64,000 nucleotides of DNA from a virus, in the IMG/VR virus record IMGVR_UViG_3300047496_000053, positions 1 through 64,000 of that record. One strand, 5' to 3'. Shown here piece after piece: positions 1-7,948 of the stretch (the stretch's first letter is position 1; each line of letters opens with the position of its first letter). A model generated the notes under the pieces. The model did not search any database and was not told where the DNA came from. It worked only from the letters and a program-made list of their open reading frames with translations. The translations under genes were made by a program, and so were the position numbers.

Positions 1-53
1 GGCTCGGCCGCGGTGACGGCTTTGGCTTGCTTTGGGGTCATTGACATTGGCAT
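1..53 (-). CDS. 5' part of a small ORF cut by the window edge
   Basis: Reading leftward from an ATG at 53 (two further in-frame ATGs at 47 and 41), the frame is open to base 1 and starts MPMSMTPKQAKAV. If base 1 is joined to base 64000 the frame continues through 63934-64000 and stops at a TAA overlapping the start of the Nudix/zeta gene, giving a 39-residue protein. Function unknown. It follows a terminator after the Mu gpF-like gene. Its reality depends on the genome being circularly permuted at this point. Confidence 0.4.
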   Translation of the reverse strand, partial: MPMSMTPKQAKAVTAAE

Positions 54-66
54 GTTGCCTATCCAT

Positions 67-89
67 AAAAAGAGCCCGCCGAAGCGGGC
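67..89 (-). terminator. Rho-independent terminator after the Mu gpF-like gene
   Basis: The stem GCCCGC / GCGGGC with a four-base loop lies at 74-89 and is followed on the minus strand by a run of T (67-72). It lies about 40 bases past the stop of the minor head gene and separates it from the next late gene. Confidence 0.8.
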
Positions 90-129
90 CGGGGAAGCCG
101 GTCCTTTCGAACCGGGGGGGGGGGGGAGA

Positions 130-942
130 CTATGCACCAGGAAGGATCGAGCGGCAGACGCACCGGCAATTGATCGCGGTTCCAGGCCATACGAATTGAC
201 CGTCGACTTCGGAATACATGCCGTCGGCTATCTGGTAGCGCTTTTTCTCTTGGCCCCACCGCAGGTGCTCAGGCCGCGGGTGCGCGCCAGCGCCAGAGTG
301 CACCCACACGGCTTCGGTGATGCCGACCGATTCCTGATTCACGCGGTTGATGACCGCGGTGGCCTTGTTGTTCTGGTCCCGGGCGATGAGCGCCGCCCGC
401 CGCTTCGTGACCCCGTACCGGGCTTCGAGTTGCTGCGAGAGCGTCAGCAGATCGCGGCCAGTCGTGACCGAGCGCATCACCAGCCCTTCGACCTCGGCTA
501 GATGCTGCGCCGCGATCGAGCGGATGAGGCCCACATTCTCGAAGGTCACGGCCTGCAAGACATCGTTGGCCTTGCGCGACATCTTGAACTTGATCGAGAT
601 TCCGTGCGTTTTGAGGATCTGCCGCAGTTGCGCGCTCGTGCGCGTGTGCACCGACTCGGCGAAGAACTCGGCCAGTTCGGGGGCCGCTTCGTAAAAGCGC
701 CGCTCCCATTGCCGCGAGAGTTCCTTCATGGCCTTGCGCAGATCCGCGGCCGGGCTCGCATCCTGAGCCATTTCGGGAGGATTCGCACGGTAGCGCGCCT
801 TGAGCCAGTAGACCAGGGAGCGCTGCATTTCGTCGATCAAGGCATCGAGCTTCGCCCGGTAGGCCGCTTCGATCCCGGCGTTCGGGTGGATGGGGCGCAG
901 CGTCGCGGTCTTGCGCACCGGCTTCGCGTCCATCACCAGCAT
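130..942 (-). CDS. Minor head (Mu gpF-like) protein
   Basis: 270 residues. The last third resembles the Phage_Mu_F / SPP1 gp7 family: a helical region (R..ARDQNNKA) followed by a compact C-terminal motif, here W..SG.G..PR..H near 215-228 and PGTAINCRC near 253-261, which is typical of these minor head proteins. They sit next to the portal and help head assembly or DNA ejection. The ATG directly follows the TAA of the preceding 91-residue gene, so the two are translationally coupled. The position after terL and portal agrees with the assignment. No toxin domain is fused to it, unlike some MuF proteins. Confidence 0.85.
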   Translation of the reverse strand: MLVMDAKPVRKTATLRPIHPNAGIEAAYRAKLDALIDEMQRSLVYWLKARYRANPPEMAQDASPAADLRKAMKELSRQWERRFYEAAPELAEFFAESVHTRTSAQLRQILKTHGISIKFKMSRKANDVLQAVTFENVGLIRSIAAQHLAEVEGLVMRSVTTGRDLLTLSQQLEARYGVTKRRAALIARDQNNKATAVINRVNQESVGITEAVWVHSGAGAHPRPEHLRWGQEKKRYQIADGMYSEVDGQFVWPGTAINCRCVCRSILPGA

Positions 943-1218
943 TTAGTACGCCTTGGCGTAGAACGTCGCACCCTGCGTTGCGCCGAAGATCGTCACACCA
1001 GCCGACAGCTTGAGGCCGTCGGGCGACGTGTAGGTGGCACCCGCGGGGATCTGGAGCGACGCGGCCGAGGCCGTGACGCCTGCCGCGTCTTCGATATAGA
1101 GCACGCCTGCGCCCGTGTTCTGCACCTGATACCCGATAAGCTGGTTGGTCGGGTCGGGTGGGATCAATTGCTGAGGCTGATTGGCCGTCGCGATGGTGCC
1201 CGAAAAGTTGAAGCTCAT
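943..1218 (-). CDS. Small beta-rich virion-associated protein, unknown
   Basis: 91 residues with a good ribosome site (GAGGG, five bases before ATG). The sequence alternates short hydrophobic strands with Gly/Ala/Thr turns (YQVQNTGAGVLYIEDAAG, then IPAGATYTSPDGLKL), as expected of a small beta-sandwich. No family recognised. Placed between portal and minor head genes, it may be a head decoration or connector component; that is inference from position. Confidence 0.7.
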   Translation of the reverse strand: MSFNFSGTIATANQPQQLIPPDPTNQLIGYQVQNTGAGVLYIEDAAGVTASAASLQIPAGATYTSPDGLKLSAGVTIFGATQGATFYAKAY

Positions 1219-1235
1219 GGTTCCCTCGGTTGGTC

Positions 1236-3029
1236 TTATGCCCGTTTTCCGAACTGCGCGCCCGCGCCGCCCTTGGCCTTGTCGGCTGGCTTGTCGAACG
1301 ACGTGTGCTCTTGATTGCCTTGCGCAGCGCCCGCCGACGGCTTGGGCGGCTCGTCCACCGGCTTCGCGCCCGGGTGCCCGGGTACGGCTTGGCCCTCTGG
1401 CTCTTTGGGCGGCTGCGCGCCCGGGGCTCCGGGAGGTCCAGGCGGTCCAGGCGGCTTAGGCGGCCGCCCAGGCTGGCCCGGTTCTGCGGGTTCGCCACCG
1501 CCCGGACCTTCGGCGCCGGGCTCTGGCGGGAATCCGCCTTCGCCGCCGCCCGCGTCGGGTGCCTCGGGGACGATCGACAGGTCCAGGCCAGCGTAGGGCG
1601 AATCGTCTTCGCCCGCCAGCCGGATCCGCGCTTCCATGGGGGTGATGACCCCGGCGTCGATGAGCGCCACGTCCGCGTCGACCTCGGCTTTGTGGGTGTT
1701 GGCTTCCTGAAGCTCGTCCAGCACGCCAAGGGGCTCGTACTCGAACCCGATTTCGTCGTCGATCGAGCCGAAGATGGAAAGCTGCACCAGCCGCAGGATC
1801 CGGGTCAGGTGGGGCGTGAACAGTTGCTCTTGCTGCGCGTGGCACCACGCCTCGAACACGTCAAGCTCGCCCTCGGATGAGGCGTTCAGGCCGCTTGGGG
1901 TGATGCCGAACAGGACGATCAGCGGGATCCCGAAGACCGTCGCCATGTGCTCTTGGGCCTGCGCTTGGAGCTTGTCCAGGCTCCCGAGCGGGGTCGTGAC
2001 GTTGGTGAAATCCTCGGTTTCCTTGTCGATGGCCATCACGCCGCGGTTGTCGCGCGCGCGGGTGAACACATGAAGCCGCTTCCAAAGCGACTCGGCGCCG
2101 CCGCCATTGACGATCGTGCTCATGTTCGTCTTCAGGACCGGGGTGCTGAAGCTGTGCACGAGGTCGGACACCGACTGGCGGGTGCGGAGCCAATTGTCGA
2201 CATACGGCTTGGCCATCTGGCTCAACGAGAGCCCGCCAAAGGCATAGACCGCCTTGAGGATGTCCGGGACCGGCCGCGCCACGAAGGTCAGCAGGCGGGT
2301 CGAATGGACCTCGGTGCCCATCACGAACCATGTGTCGGGCTTGTAGTAGTTGTTCTTGAGCGGTTCGCTGGAGTTGTACTGGTTCGGGTAGGTCCACATG
2401 GGCTCGATCACCGACAGGCGCTTGAGCTTCATCATGGGATTCACCTTCACGGGCGAATCGTGCAGCGGCGTCTTGAGTTCGGCCGGATCGATCGGATCCT
2501 TCTCGTCGGTCAGGTCCAGGTAAATTTGCGCGCGCCCGAAATAGCCCTCAAGCTCGCAGGCGCGCTCGAAGATCGCCTGAACCTTGAGCCGCTTGAACTC
2601 GGCCTCGATCGCGGTCAGGACTTCCGTCTTGTCGTCGTCCCCGGTGGAGATAAATTTGATCCACTTGCGGGTCATTTGCTTGGCGATGATTTCTGCCGGG
2701 CGGCGATACTCGGCGCGCTGCGTAAGCTCGGCGAGGTACGGGTATCCCATGAATTCCAAGCCTTCGGCGAACTGGCTTTGCAGGGCCCAGGCGTACAACT
2801 GCCCGCCACCGGGCGCCGCGTCCATGGCCATCTTGCCATGGGGCAGCACGCCAGGGGGCGGCTTGTAGGGCACCCAGGTCCGGGCCGCGGCGCGCGCGTT
2901 GGCGCCAGCCTCACCGGCCACTTCGTCGCGGATCTTCATGCCGTGCTTGCCCAAAGGCTGAGCCGGGGCGGCTTCCGGCGCGGGCAGGCCATCCATGAGC
3001 CAGCGCGCGAGGCGCGTGCGCAGGCTCAT
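1236..3029 (-). CDS. Portal protein (DUF1073 family)
   Basis: 597 residues from the ATG at 3029, which overlaps the terL stop (ATGA); an upstream in-frame start exists but would lie inside terL. Residues about 60-470 match the DUF1073 portal-like family (AEYRRPAEIIAKQMTRKW, the conserved segment after TRLLTF, GITPSGLNASSEGE). It forms the dodecameric DNA gate at the head vertex and docks terminase. From about residue 485 to the end the protein is a Pro/Gly/Glu-rich low-complexity tail with PPGPPGPPGAPG-like repeats, probably disordered; this tail is unusual for the family. Confidence 0.9.
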   Translation of the reverse strand: MSLRTRLARWLMDGLPAPEAAPAQPLGKHGMKIRDEVAGEAGANARAAARTWVPYKPPPGVLPHGKMAMDAAPGGGQLYAWALQSQFAEGLEFMGYPYLAELTQRAEYRRPAEIIAKQMTRKWIKFISTGDDDKTEVLTAIEAEFKRLKVQAIFERACELEGYFGRAQIYLDLTDEKDPIDPAELKTPLHDSPVKVNPMMKLKRLSVIEPMWTYPNQYNSSEPLKNNYYKPDTWFVMGTEVHSTRLLTFVARPVPDILKAVYAFGGLSLSQMAKPYVDNWLRTRQSVSDLVHSFSTPVLKTNMSTIVNGGGAESLWKRLHVFTRARDNRGVMAIDKETEDFTNVTTPLGSLDKLQAQAQEHMATVFGIPLIVLFGITPSGLNASSEGELDVFEAWCHAQQEQLFTPHLTRILRLVQLSIFGSIDDEIGFEYEPLGVLDELQEANTHKAEVDADVALIDAGVITPMEARIRLAGEDDSPYAGLDLSIVPEAPDAGGGEGGFPPEPGAEGPGGGEPAEPGQPGRPPKPPGPPGPPGAPGAQPPKEPEGQAVPGHPGAKPVDEPPKPSAGAAQGNQEHTSFDKPADKAKGGAGAQFGKRA

Positions 3030-4417
3030 GCGTTTTGCACCACGTCGTCGGAAATGACCATGGGGGTCACGCCGGGCGCGAAGGCGCAAATCGCCGCGTC
3101 CGCAAGGTTCGGGGACGGCACGTCGCGCTTCTCCAGATCCTTTTTCGATTCCACTTTGACCCGCCCATTGTTGTCGTAGTCGCGCTTGGGGGTCGAAAGC
3201 TCGTCTATAAGCGTGGCCATGTTCGGCGTCCCGCTGTCGATGAAGATCATTTCGTCATCGGCGAACTTCTCACCCTTGCGCACGGCGTTGTAGGTGTTCC
3301 TGAAACGATCGGCGGTCATCCACCACGCCTGAGCCTTCAGGTTGGAAAACATATCCTTGTTCTTCGTCTGCGGGGTGTAGAGCGCTTCGGGCCGGAAGAT
3401 GGCCCCGCCAGCGTTGAACTTGGCATAGTCGACCGGCAGGCCCGTCATCCGGTGTACCTCGTTGAGTTCCCCGAACTTGGCGCCCGCGGTCGCCCCGACC
3501 CCGATCGAGTCGTAATTGATGCTCGCCCCGCGTTCGCGCGCCGCGTGGTACGCCCGGGTGCAGGACCGGAGCAATTCGTCTTCCCCGGCCTTCCACAGAT
3601 CCGTCCAGTTGATGAGCGAGCCGTGGCGCGACACCAGCGCGCACTTGTCCTTGCCCGAGTCGGCCACGTCGAAACCGAGGATCTTGGCGCCCCCGGGCGT
3701 GAGCCCGAGCTTGGCCTGAGCGTCGATCGCGGCCAGGATCCAGGACCGCTTGATGACGGCGCCCTCGTCGTCTTGCATCGGCTCGCCGCCGTAAATGTGC
3801 TGCCACTCATCGAAATCGGTCTGGCGAAGCTCGTTGATCGTGTGCAGGATCGTTTCGGACAGGAAGGGATTCTCGTCGTAGTTGATGCGCCGCACCACCG
3901 AGCGCGCGGGCGGGTTCACCACGAAGTAGCGCCACACGAAATCGGTAATCAGGTGGGGATTGAAGATCACCCAAATCTGAGACCCGTTCTTGCGCATGGT
4001 CGGTTCGAGCACCCGGTATTGCTCTTTAGTCAGCGCCTCGCCTTCCTCGATCCAGAGGATGTCGAGACCTTCGGTCCCCTTGACCTCGTTGATGTTGCGC
4101 CAAAGACCATAGAACAGGAACTCGGCGCCGGTCACCTTGTTGACGATCGAGCGGGCCTGAATTTCGAACCGCTTCTCCAGCCCGAAGCGCCGGATTTGCT
4201 CACAGAGCACCGGATGCACCGATTCGTCGATCCGGTTTTGGAACTGGCGGGTGCACATGCACCGGAGCTTGAATCGGTTGGCCAGGAAGACCGCGAACCC
4301 CGCGGCGTCCCAGGTCTTCGAGCTAGACCGGCCGCCGTAGAGCGTGCGGATCCGCGCCGGGGTATGCCAGAAACGGTGCAGCGCCGGGTTTAGGGTCGGG
4401 ATTCCACCGTCAGGCAT
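3026..4417 (-). CDS. terL: Terminase large subunit
   Basis: 463 residues from ATG 4417; a GTG 27 bases upstream is less likely. The N-terminal ATPase has a Walker A-like loop GGRSSSKT (residues 28-35) and a Walker B-like LDILWIEEGE (about 118-127). The C-terminal RNase H-like nuclease has acidic residues in ILGFDVADSG (D250) and INYDSIGVG (D303) and a late Asp in NLADAAIC. This is the Terminase_3 (PBSX/XtmB-like) type that cuts and pumps DNA through the portal. It overlaps the small-subunit gene by eight bases and the portal gene by four, indicating a tightly coupled packaging operon. Confidence 0.95.
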   Translation of the reverse strand: MPDGGIPTLNPALHRFWHTPARIRTLYGGRSSSKTWDAAGFAVFLANRFKLRCMCTRQFQNRIDESVHPVLCEQIRRFGLEKRFEIQARSIVNKVTGAEFLFYGLWRNINEVKGTEGLDILWIEEGEALTKEQYRVLEPTMRKNGSQIWVIFNPHLITDFVWRYFVVNPPARSVVRRINYDENPFLSETILHTINELRQTDFDEWQHIYGGEPMQDDEGAVIKRSWILAAIDAQAKLGLTPGGAKILGFDVADSGKDKCALVSRHGSLINWTDLWKAGEDELLRSCTRAYHAARERGASINYDSIGVGATAGAKFGELNEVHRMTGLPVDYAKFNAGGAIFRPEALYTPQTKNKDMFSNLKAQAWWMTADRFRNTYNAVRKGEKFADDEMIFIDSGTPNMATLIDELSTPKRDYDNNGRVKVESKKDLEKRDVPSPNLADAAICAFAPGVTPMVISDDVVQNA

Positions 4418-5087
4418 GGCTCGGGATGACGATCGGCTCGTCACGCGGTAGCTCAGGCCAGAATTCGGTCATCGACCCGACTTCCTCGGGTTTCTCTGGC
4501 GCTTCCACGTCCAGTCCGTAGGACTCGCGCTCCAGTGTCACCAGGGTCTTGAGGGCGTCCGAGAGCGCCTTGATGTTGGCGATCCGGTCTCCCATGCTCA
4601 GCAGCTTGCGGAACTCGCGTTGGCGCTTGGCAGCGACCGCGGCGGTCTCTTCCTCGTCGGCCTTGTCCGGGTCTTTCAGCAGGTAGGCCAGCCGTTCGAA
4701 CAGGTCGACCATTTCGGGGTCTGTCGTGGCCTCAAGCTCACCGGCCAGCCGGTTGCAGATATTGCGGTAGCGCTCGATGTCCTTGCGGTGCGCCGTCTTG
4801 ACCCGGGCGATTGCCTCTGCCCCCGCCTCGATGATGGCCTCTTCGGTTACCGCTTTCTTGGCAGCGGTAACCACGTCGGTAACCATTCGAGCGGAAACCA
4901 GGGCGTCGGCCTTGGCCTTGATCTTGGCGTTCAGGTCGCGCTGCCACCCGTGGACCTTGGCGCGCTTGTTGACGGCAACGTGGGTGATGCCGTGGGCTAG
5001 GCCGATTTCCCGGGAAGACATGAGCCCCGCCCGGTACTGGATTTCGACCCGTTCCCAATCGACATCGGGTCTCTTCGCTGTTCCCAT
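4410..5087 (-). CDS. terS: Terminase small subunit
   Basis: 225 residues from ATG 5087. An N-terminal helix-turn-helix (residues about 9-50, YRAGLMSSREIGLAHGITHV..NKRAKVHGW) would recognise the packaging site. The rest is mainly helical with an acidic C-terminus (EAPEKPEEVGSMTEFW), as in terminase small subunits. It overlaps terL. The position and fold support the call although sequence similarity in this family is low. Confidence 0.85.
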   Translation of the reverse strand: MGTAKRPDVDWERVEIQYRAGLMSSREIGLAHGITHVAVNKRAKVHGWQRDLNAKIKAKADALVSARMVTDVVTAAKKAVTEEAIIEAGAEAIARVKTAHRKDIERYRNICNRLAGELEATTDPEMVDLFERLAYLLKDPDKADEEETAAVAAKRQREFRKLLSMGDRIANIKALSDALKTLVTLERESYGLDVEAPEKPEEVGSMTEFWPELPRDEPIVIPSHA

Positions 5088-5089
5088 GC

Positions 5090-5224
5090 TCAGCCCCACA
5101 AGCCCATGATGTAGTAGAAGGCGCAGAGGAAGCAAACCTCAGCGTTGAAATAGCCCACGAAGATCAATCCGCCACACAAGAGGATGTGGATGTAGCCCTC
5201 AAGCGGAGGGCGCCGTCCCATCAT
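5090..5224 (-). CDS. 44-residue membrane protein upstream of terS
   Basis: ATGATG start with GAGG ten bases upstream; the stop lies two bases before the terS ATG, so it looks translationally coupled. The product (MMGRRPPLEGYIHILLCGGL...) has one or two hydrophobic stretches covering residues about 12-43. Function unknown; a small inner-membrane protein is likely. It is the first gene of the packaging operon. Confidence 0.6.
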   Translation of the reverse strand: MMGRRPPLEGYIHILLCGGLIFVGYFNAEVCFLCAFYYIMGLWG

Positions 5225-5262
5225 TTTGCGACATCCTCGATCGTTGTTTCACGATGAACACA

Positions 5263-5285
5263 TTACAATGAGCGTTCCACTGTAA
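5263..5285. promoter_or_regulatory. Inverted repeat in divergent intergenic region
   Basis: The 72-base gap between the leftward packaging operon and the rightward HNH-like gene contains TTACA (5263-5267) and TGTAA (5281-5285) as inverted arms and a TACAAT box that could serve as a -10. No convincing -35 is visible for either direction. A promoter must lie here for the packaging operon; the exact boxes are uncertain. Confidence 0.3.
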
Positions 5286-5296
5286 CATCGGACGCC

Positions 5297-5611
5297 ATGA
5301 CTTACCCACTTTGCGGTTGCGGAAAACCCCGGCGACTGCCAGAACAGCGATATTGCTTAGAGTGTCACGCTCAGCGGATGCGCGAGTTCCGTGCTCGCAC
5401 CCCGTTGACGCCCGAGCAACGCATCAAAATGAACTGCCGATCCTACGCCAAGGTCTACCTCAAACGCGGCAAGCTCGTCAAAGCGCCTTGCGAGGTCTGC
5501 GGCGACCAGCGAAGCCAAATGCACCATCCGGATTATCGATTCCCGCTCACCGTTCGGTGGTTCTGCCGCGCTCACAATTTGGAGCTACACTCGCCCGCAA
5601 GTTCCACATAA
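5297..5611 (+). CDS. HNH-like zinc protein, copy 1
   Basis: 104 residues. Two metal-binding clusters are visible: an N-terminal CGC (C6, C8) with C20-x2-C23, and a C-terminal HNH-like core C65-x2-C68, HH at 76-77 followed by DY, and WFCRAH (C90, H93). Proteins of this layout are common in phages of Gram-negative bacteria and are usually annotated as HNH endonuclease-like; enzymatic activity is unproven. It is transcribed away from the terminase operon and is followed 14 bases later by a paralogue with the same spacing of all metal ligands. Confidence 0.75.
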   Translation: MTYPLCGCGKPRRLPEQRYCLECHAQRMREFRARTPLTPEQRIKMNCRSYAKVYLKRGKLVKAPCEVCGDQRSQMHHPDYRFPLTVRWFCRAHNLELHSPASST

Positions 5612-5625
5612 AACTTGGCAAATCA

Positions 5626-6048
5626 ATGCAAAAAGACGTATGCAAGTGCGGACGCAAGTGCCGCTCCAAGGGACAGCGCGATTGCCAAGCCTGTCATCGC
5701 ATCGCCGTGGCGAAATATCGCGTAGCGCATTCGCTCACCCCCGAGGCCAGAGCCAAGGCCCGATGCCGGGCCTATGCGGCTGTTTATCTCAAGCGAGGGA
5801 AGATCCTGCGCCTCGCCTGTGAAGTCTGCGGGTCGCTGTCGAGTGTTATGCACCATGACGATTACACCGCGCCGTTATCTATCAGATGGCTCTGCCGCCG
5901 CCACCTACCACCAAAAATTGTCGTCATCGTCCGGGACAGGACGAATCTCGCACACATACCCGGGGATGGACACGCGCCGCCCCCGCCGATGGTGGTGGAA
6001 GAGGCGCGCGATCCATACCAGGAAGACGCGCACCTTACGCGCCCGTGA
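5626..6048 (+). CDS. HNH-like zinc protein, copy 2
   Basis: 140 residues from ATG 5626. Residues 1-93 align along their whole length with the preceding gene: C6/C8, C20/C23, the same LTPEAR..C..YA.VYLKRGK block, then C65-x2-C68, HHDDY at 76-80 and WLCRRH to H93. This is a tandem duplication. After H93 the similarity stops and an unrelated Pro/Arg-rich tail runs to 6048, overlapping the end of a leftward gene and a short antisense ORF. The tail may be an accidental extension after loss of the original stop. Confidence 0.65.
   Translation: MQKDVCKCGRKCRSKGQRDCQACHRIAVAKYRVAHSLTPEARAKARCRAYAAVYLKRGKILRLACEVCGSLSSVMHHDDYTAPLSIRWLCRRHLPPKIVVIVRDRTNLAHIPGDGHAPPPPMVVEEARDPYQEDAHLTRP
5905..6033 (-). 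CDS. Possible 42-residue protein antisense to the HNH tail
   Basis: GTG start one base after the TAA of the 109-residue gene upstream. The product begins MRVFLVWIARLF, has a His/Arg-rich middle and ends in RPVPDDDDNFWW. It lies entirely antisense to the unaligned tail of HNH copy 2. The continuation of the leftward operon and the sharply charged/aromatic ending favour a real gene, but length and low complexity leave doubt. Confidence 0.35.
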   Translation of the reverse strand: MRVFLVWIARLFHHHRRGRRVSIPGYVCEIRPVPDDDDNFWW

Positions 6049-6364
6049 TCGTGCCCGGGATCGAGACCGTGACAGCCTGAACCGCCGCAATGACCACCGG
6101 GCTCGCCGGGTCGGTCACGGCCGGGCCGACGGGCGCGGGCGGGGTGTTGCCGTCGAACGCCTGCACGGTGATCGTGTAGCTGTCCGGTTGCAGGACAGCG
6201 GTGCAGGTGGCTTGGGCGCCCACCGGGGCCGCTGGTTGGTCGATTTCTTGGCTGTTGGCCGTGTTCACCGACGCCGTGAAGAGGAACTTCCAGGTGACAA
6301 CGGGCAGGCCGGTCGGGTTGTCGAAGGCGACTCCGGTCGCCGTTTCGGTGCGGGATACGCTCAT
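6035..6364 (-). CDS. Virion-associated protein with Ig-like features, unknown
   Basis: 109 residues. The sequence has the alternating strand pattern and Pro-rich turns of a single Ig/fibronectin-like domain (TWKFLFTASVNTA near 23-35, SYTITVQAFDGNTPP near 62-76). It closes a leftward block of tail-fibre-like genes. Role inferred only from position and composition. Confidence 0.65.
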   Translation of the reverse strand: MSVSRTETATGVAFDNPTGLPVVTWKFLFTASVNTANSQEIDQPAAPVGAQATCTAVLQPDSYTITVQAFDGNTPPAPVGPAVTDPASPVVIAAVQAVTVSIPGTITGA

Positions 6365-6373
6365 GATGCCCTT

Positions 6374-6766
6374 TCAGTTGGTGGGCGTGGAGCCCGATGC
6401 CGACGCGCTCGCGCCGGGTGAATTATTCCAGACGATGCTGCCGTCGGTTTCAATTTCGAAGTTCCCGTTGCCGGGGCCGCGACCGTTGCCGCCCTCCGCA
6501 AAGTCGAAGTTGGTATGTAGAGCCGATCCGGTAACCACGGTGGCCGATGGAGCGGCGGGAGCGGCGCAGGTCGGCCCCCAATAGGGAGGATTCACAGGGG
6601 CGATGTTCGGCGCCCAGGCCGGAGCGGGGGCATAGTGGTAATGGTGGTGGATACCACCGGCCTGAAGCGTGGAAACCTTTTCCCGGAGGGCGGCAACCTC
6701 GGCTTCGAGTTCCTTGACCCGCGCCGCAGCCGCGTCCCATTGGGCAAAACGCTCTTCAAGTGTCAT
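6374..6766 (-). CDS. Coiled-coil plus Gly/Asn-rich virion-associated protein
   Basis: 130 residues. Residues 1-35 form a heptad coiled coil (ELEAEVAALREKVSTLQ), followed by a His-rich HHHYHY segment, a Pro/Ala/Trp-rich linker and a Gly/Asn-rich end. Such small trimer-forming proteins occur among tail-fibre genes. Its start overlaps the upstream gene (ATGA). Confidence 0.6.
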   Translation of the reverse strand: MTLEERFAQWDAAAARVKELEAEVAALREKVSTLQAGGIHHHYHYAPAPAWAPNIAPVNPPYWGPTCAAPAAPSATVVTGSALHTNFDFAEGGNGRGPGNGNFEIETDGSIVWNNSPGASASASGSTPTN

Positions 6767-7932
6767 GCCGTCACCGTATCCGTGAGATTTATGAGCACCG
6801 TCGCTTCAAGCTCGTTGCCTTGGGTGTCCGTGAAGCGAATCCGAACCGTGCACATTATGGCCGACAGGTAGCTCGGAATCGTACCACCGCTGATTTGCAC
6901 TTGGATCACAGATCCCGCAACCGCGACCGTACCGTCTTCATAGAAGGCCGTGCTCGGGTTCGTCGAGGTCACCCCGAAAGTGAAGCCCCCTTGATCGGCC
7001 GTCACCGAGTTCACGGTCGCGACCGTCGCCCCGAGGTCTAGGAGATTGGTGCAGATGCAATCGAAGCTATGCGAATCGTAAGTGCGCTTTTGCAGGATTT
7101 CCCGCGGGCGCAGGTTCGGCTGAGGGCCGTATGGCACCCACCAGTAAATGTTACCGGGTACGAACGGCGATCCGATGATCTGGCCGAAGCCTTGGGCGAA
7201 GTCTTGAGCCTCCGCGATCGCGCCAGCGGCGTTCCAATAAGCCGAAACGATACCGGCCACCTGATCGGCTGGCTCGTACACGTTGGCCACGAAGCCGGTG
7301 TAGATGACCGCGTTGTCGGGGCCCTCCGTGATCGCCGCGTAGCCATAAATGACCGCCGTGAGCATACCGGCGAAGCCATCGTTCGCTTCTTGGATGTTGC
7401 CCGAAAGCAACGCAACCGGCAGCACGATTCCCGTGCCAGATACCGAGTCATTGCCCTCCGTGGCCGCGCCGACAAGGTTGGCGGTCAGGAAGATGTTGCC
7501 GGTAACCAGATCCGGGGCCTCACCAGCGACCGCGGCGCCCGAGCTTACGAGCGAGCCCGCGGCCGTGACCGAATCCCTACCCTCCGTCGGATTGCCGGTT
7601 GCGATGTAGGTCGCGCCAGACACGCCGCCGAGAGCGACGATGGTGTCGGCCGATTCAATGATCGCGCCGGAAGCCAGCGTGCCGCTGCCACCAAATCCGC
7701 TCGATCCGTCCGCGCCTTCCAGGATCGCGCCGATCGCGCTCACCCCGAGGAAGCCCGTTGCGACAACGATGTCGAAGCCGTCAAGTACCGAGGTCGAGCC
7801 GGTGCCGACAATGCCGCCCGCGGCGGCTATGAGGTCATTGCCCTCCGTGAGAGCGGTCGAGCCGCTTTCGCCGGTAGGCCCGCCAGCCTGGAAGCCGACT
7901 GGTTGAAAGCCGCCTCCAGATTGAAAGGCCAC
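6763..7932 (-). CDS. Repeat protein of the tail-fibre region
   Basis: 389 residues. Residues about 20-250 contain roughly ten to twelve degenerate repeats of about 22 residues centred on an E-x-x-D element (for example TEGNDLIAA, LEGADGSSG, IESADTIVA, TEGRDSVTA, TEGNDSVSG, ITEGPDNAV), each followed by a Gly-rich strand. This suggests a beta-solenoid or stacked sandwich. The last 120 residues form a separate domain beginning IYWWVPYGPQPNLRPREILQKR and ending with an Ig-like pattern. Probably a virion surface or fibre protein. Confidence 0.65.
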   Translation of the reverse strand: MAFQSGGGFQPVGFQAGGPTGESGSTALTEGNDLIAAAGGIVGTGSTSVLDGFDIVVATGFLGVSAIGAILEGADGSSGFGGSGTLASGAIIESADTIVALGGVSGATYIATGNPTEGRDSVTAAGSLVSSGAAVAGEAPDLVTGNIFLTANLVGAATEGNDSVSGTGIVLPVALLSGNIQEANDGFAGMLTAVIYGYAAITEGPDNAVIYTGFVANVYEPADQVAGIVSAYWNAAGAIAEAQDFAQGFGQIIGSPFVPGNIYWWVPYGPQPNLRPREILQKRTYDSHSFDCICTNLLDLGATVATVNSVTADQGGFTFGVTSTNPSTAFYEDGTVAVAGSVIQVQISGGTIPSYLSAIMCTVRIRFTDTQGNELEATVLINLTDTVTA

Positions 7933-7948
7933 GGTTTACTCCCGATGG

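Noticed and set aside
130-942. MuF-type polymorphic toxin fusion
   Set aside because: The protein ends soon after the MuF core motif and carries no extra C-terminal toxin domain.
1230-1880. Long rightward open frames opposite the portal gene
   Set aside because: They are antisense to a well supported DUF1073 portal, have Arg/Gly/Pro-rich low-complexity translations typical of GC-rich shadow frames, and lack ribosome sites.
3035-4393. 452-codon rightward frame antisense to terL
   Set aside because: Terminase large subunit motifs are intact on the minus strand; the antisense product is His/Arg/Gly-rich with no domain and no upstream signals.
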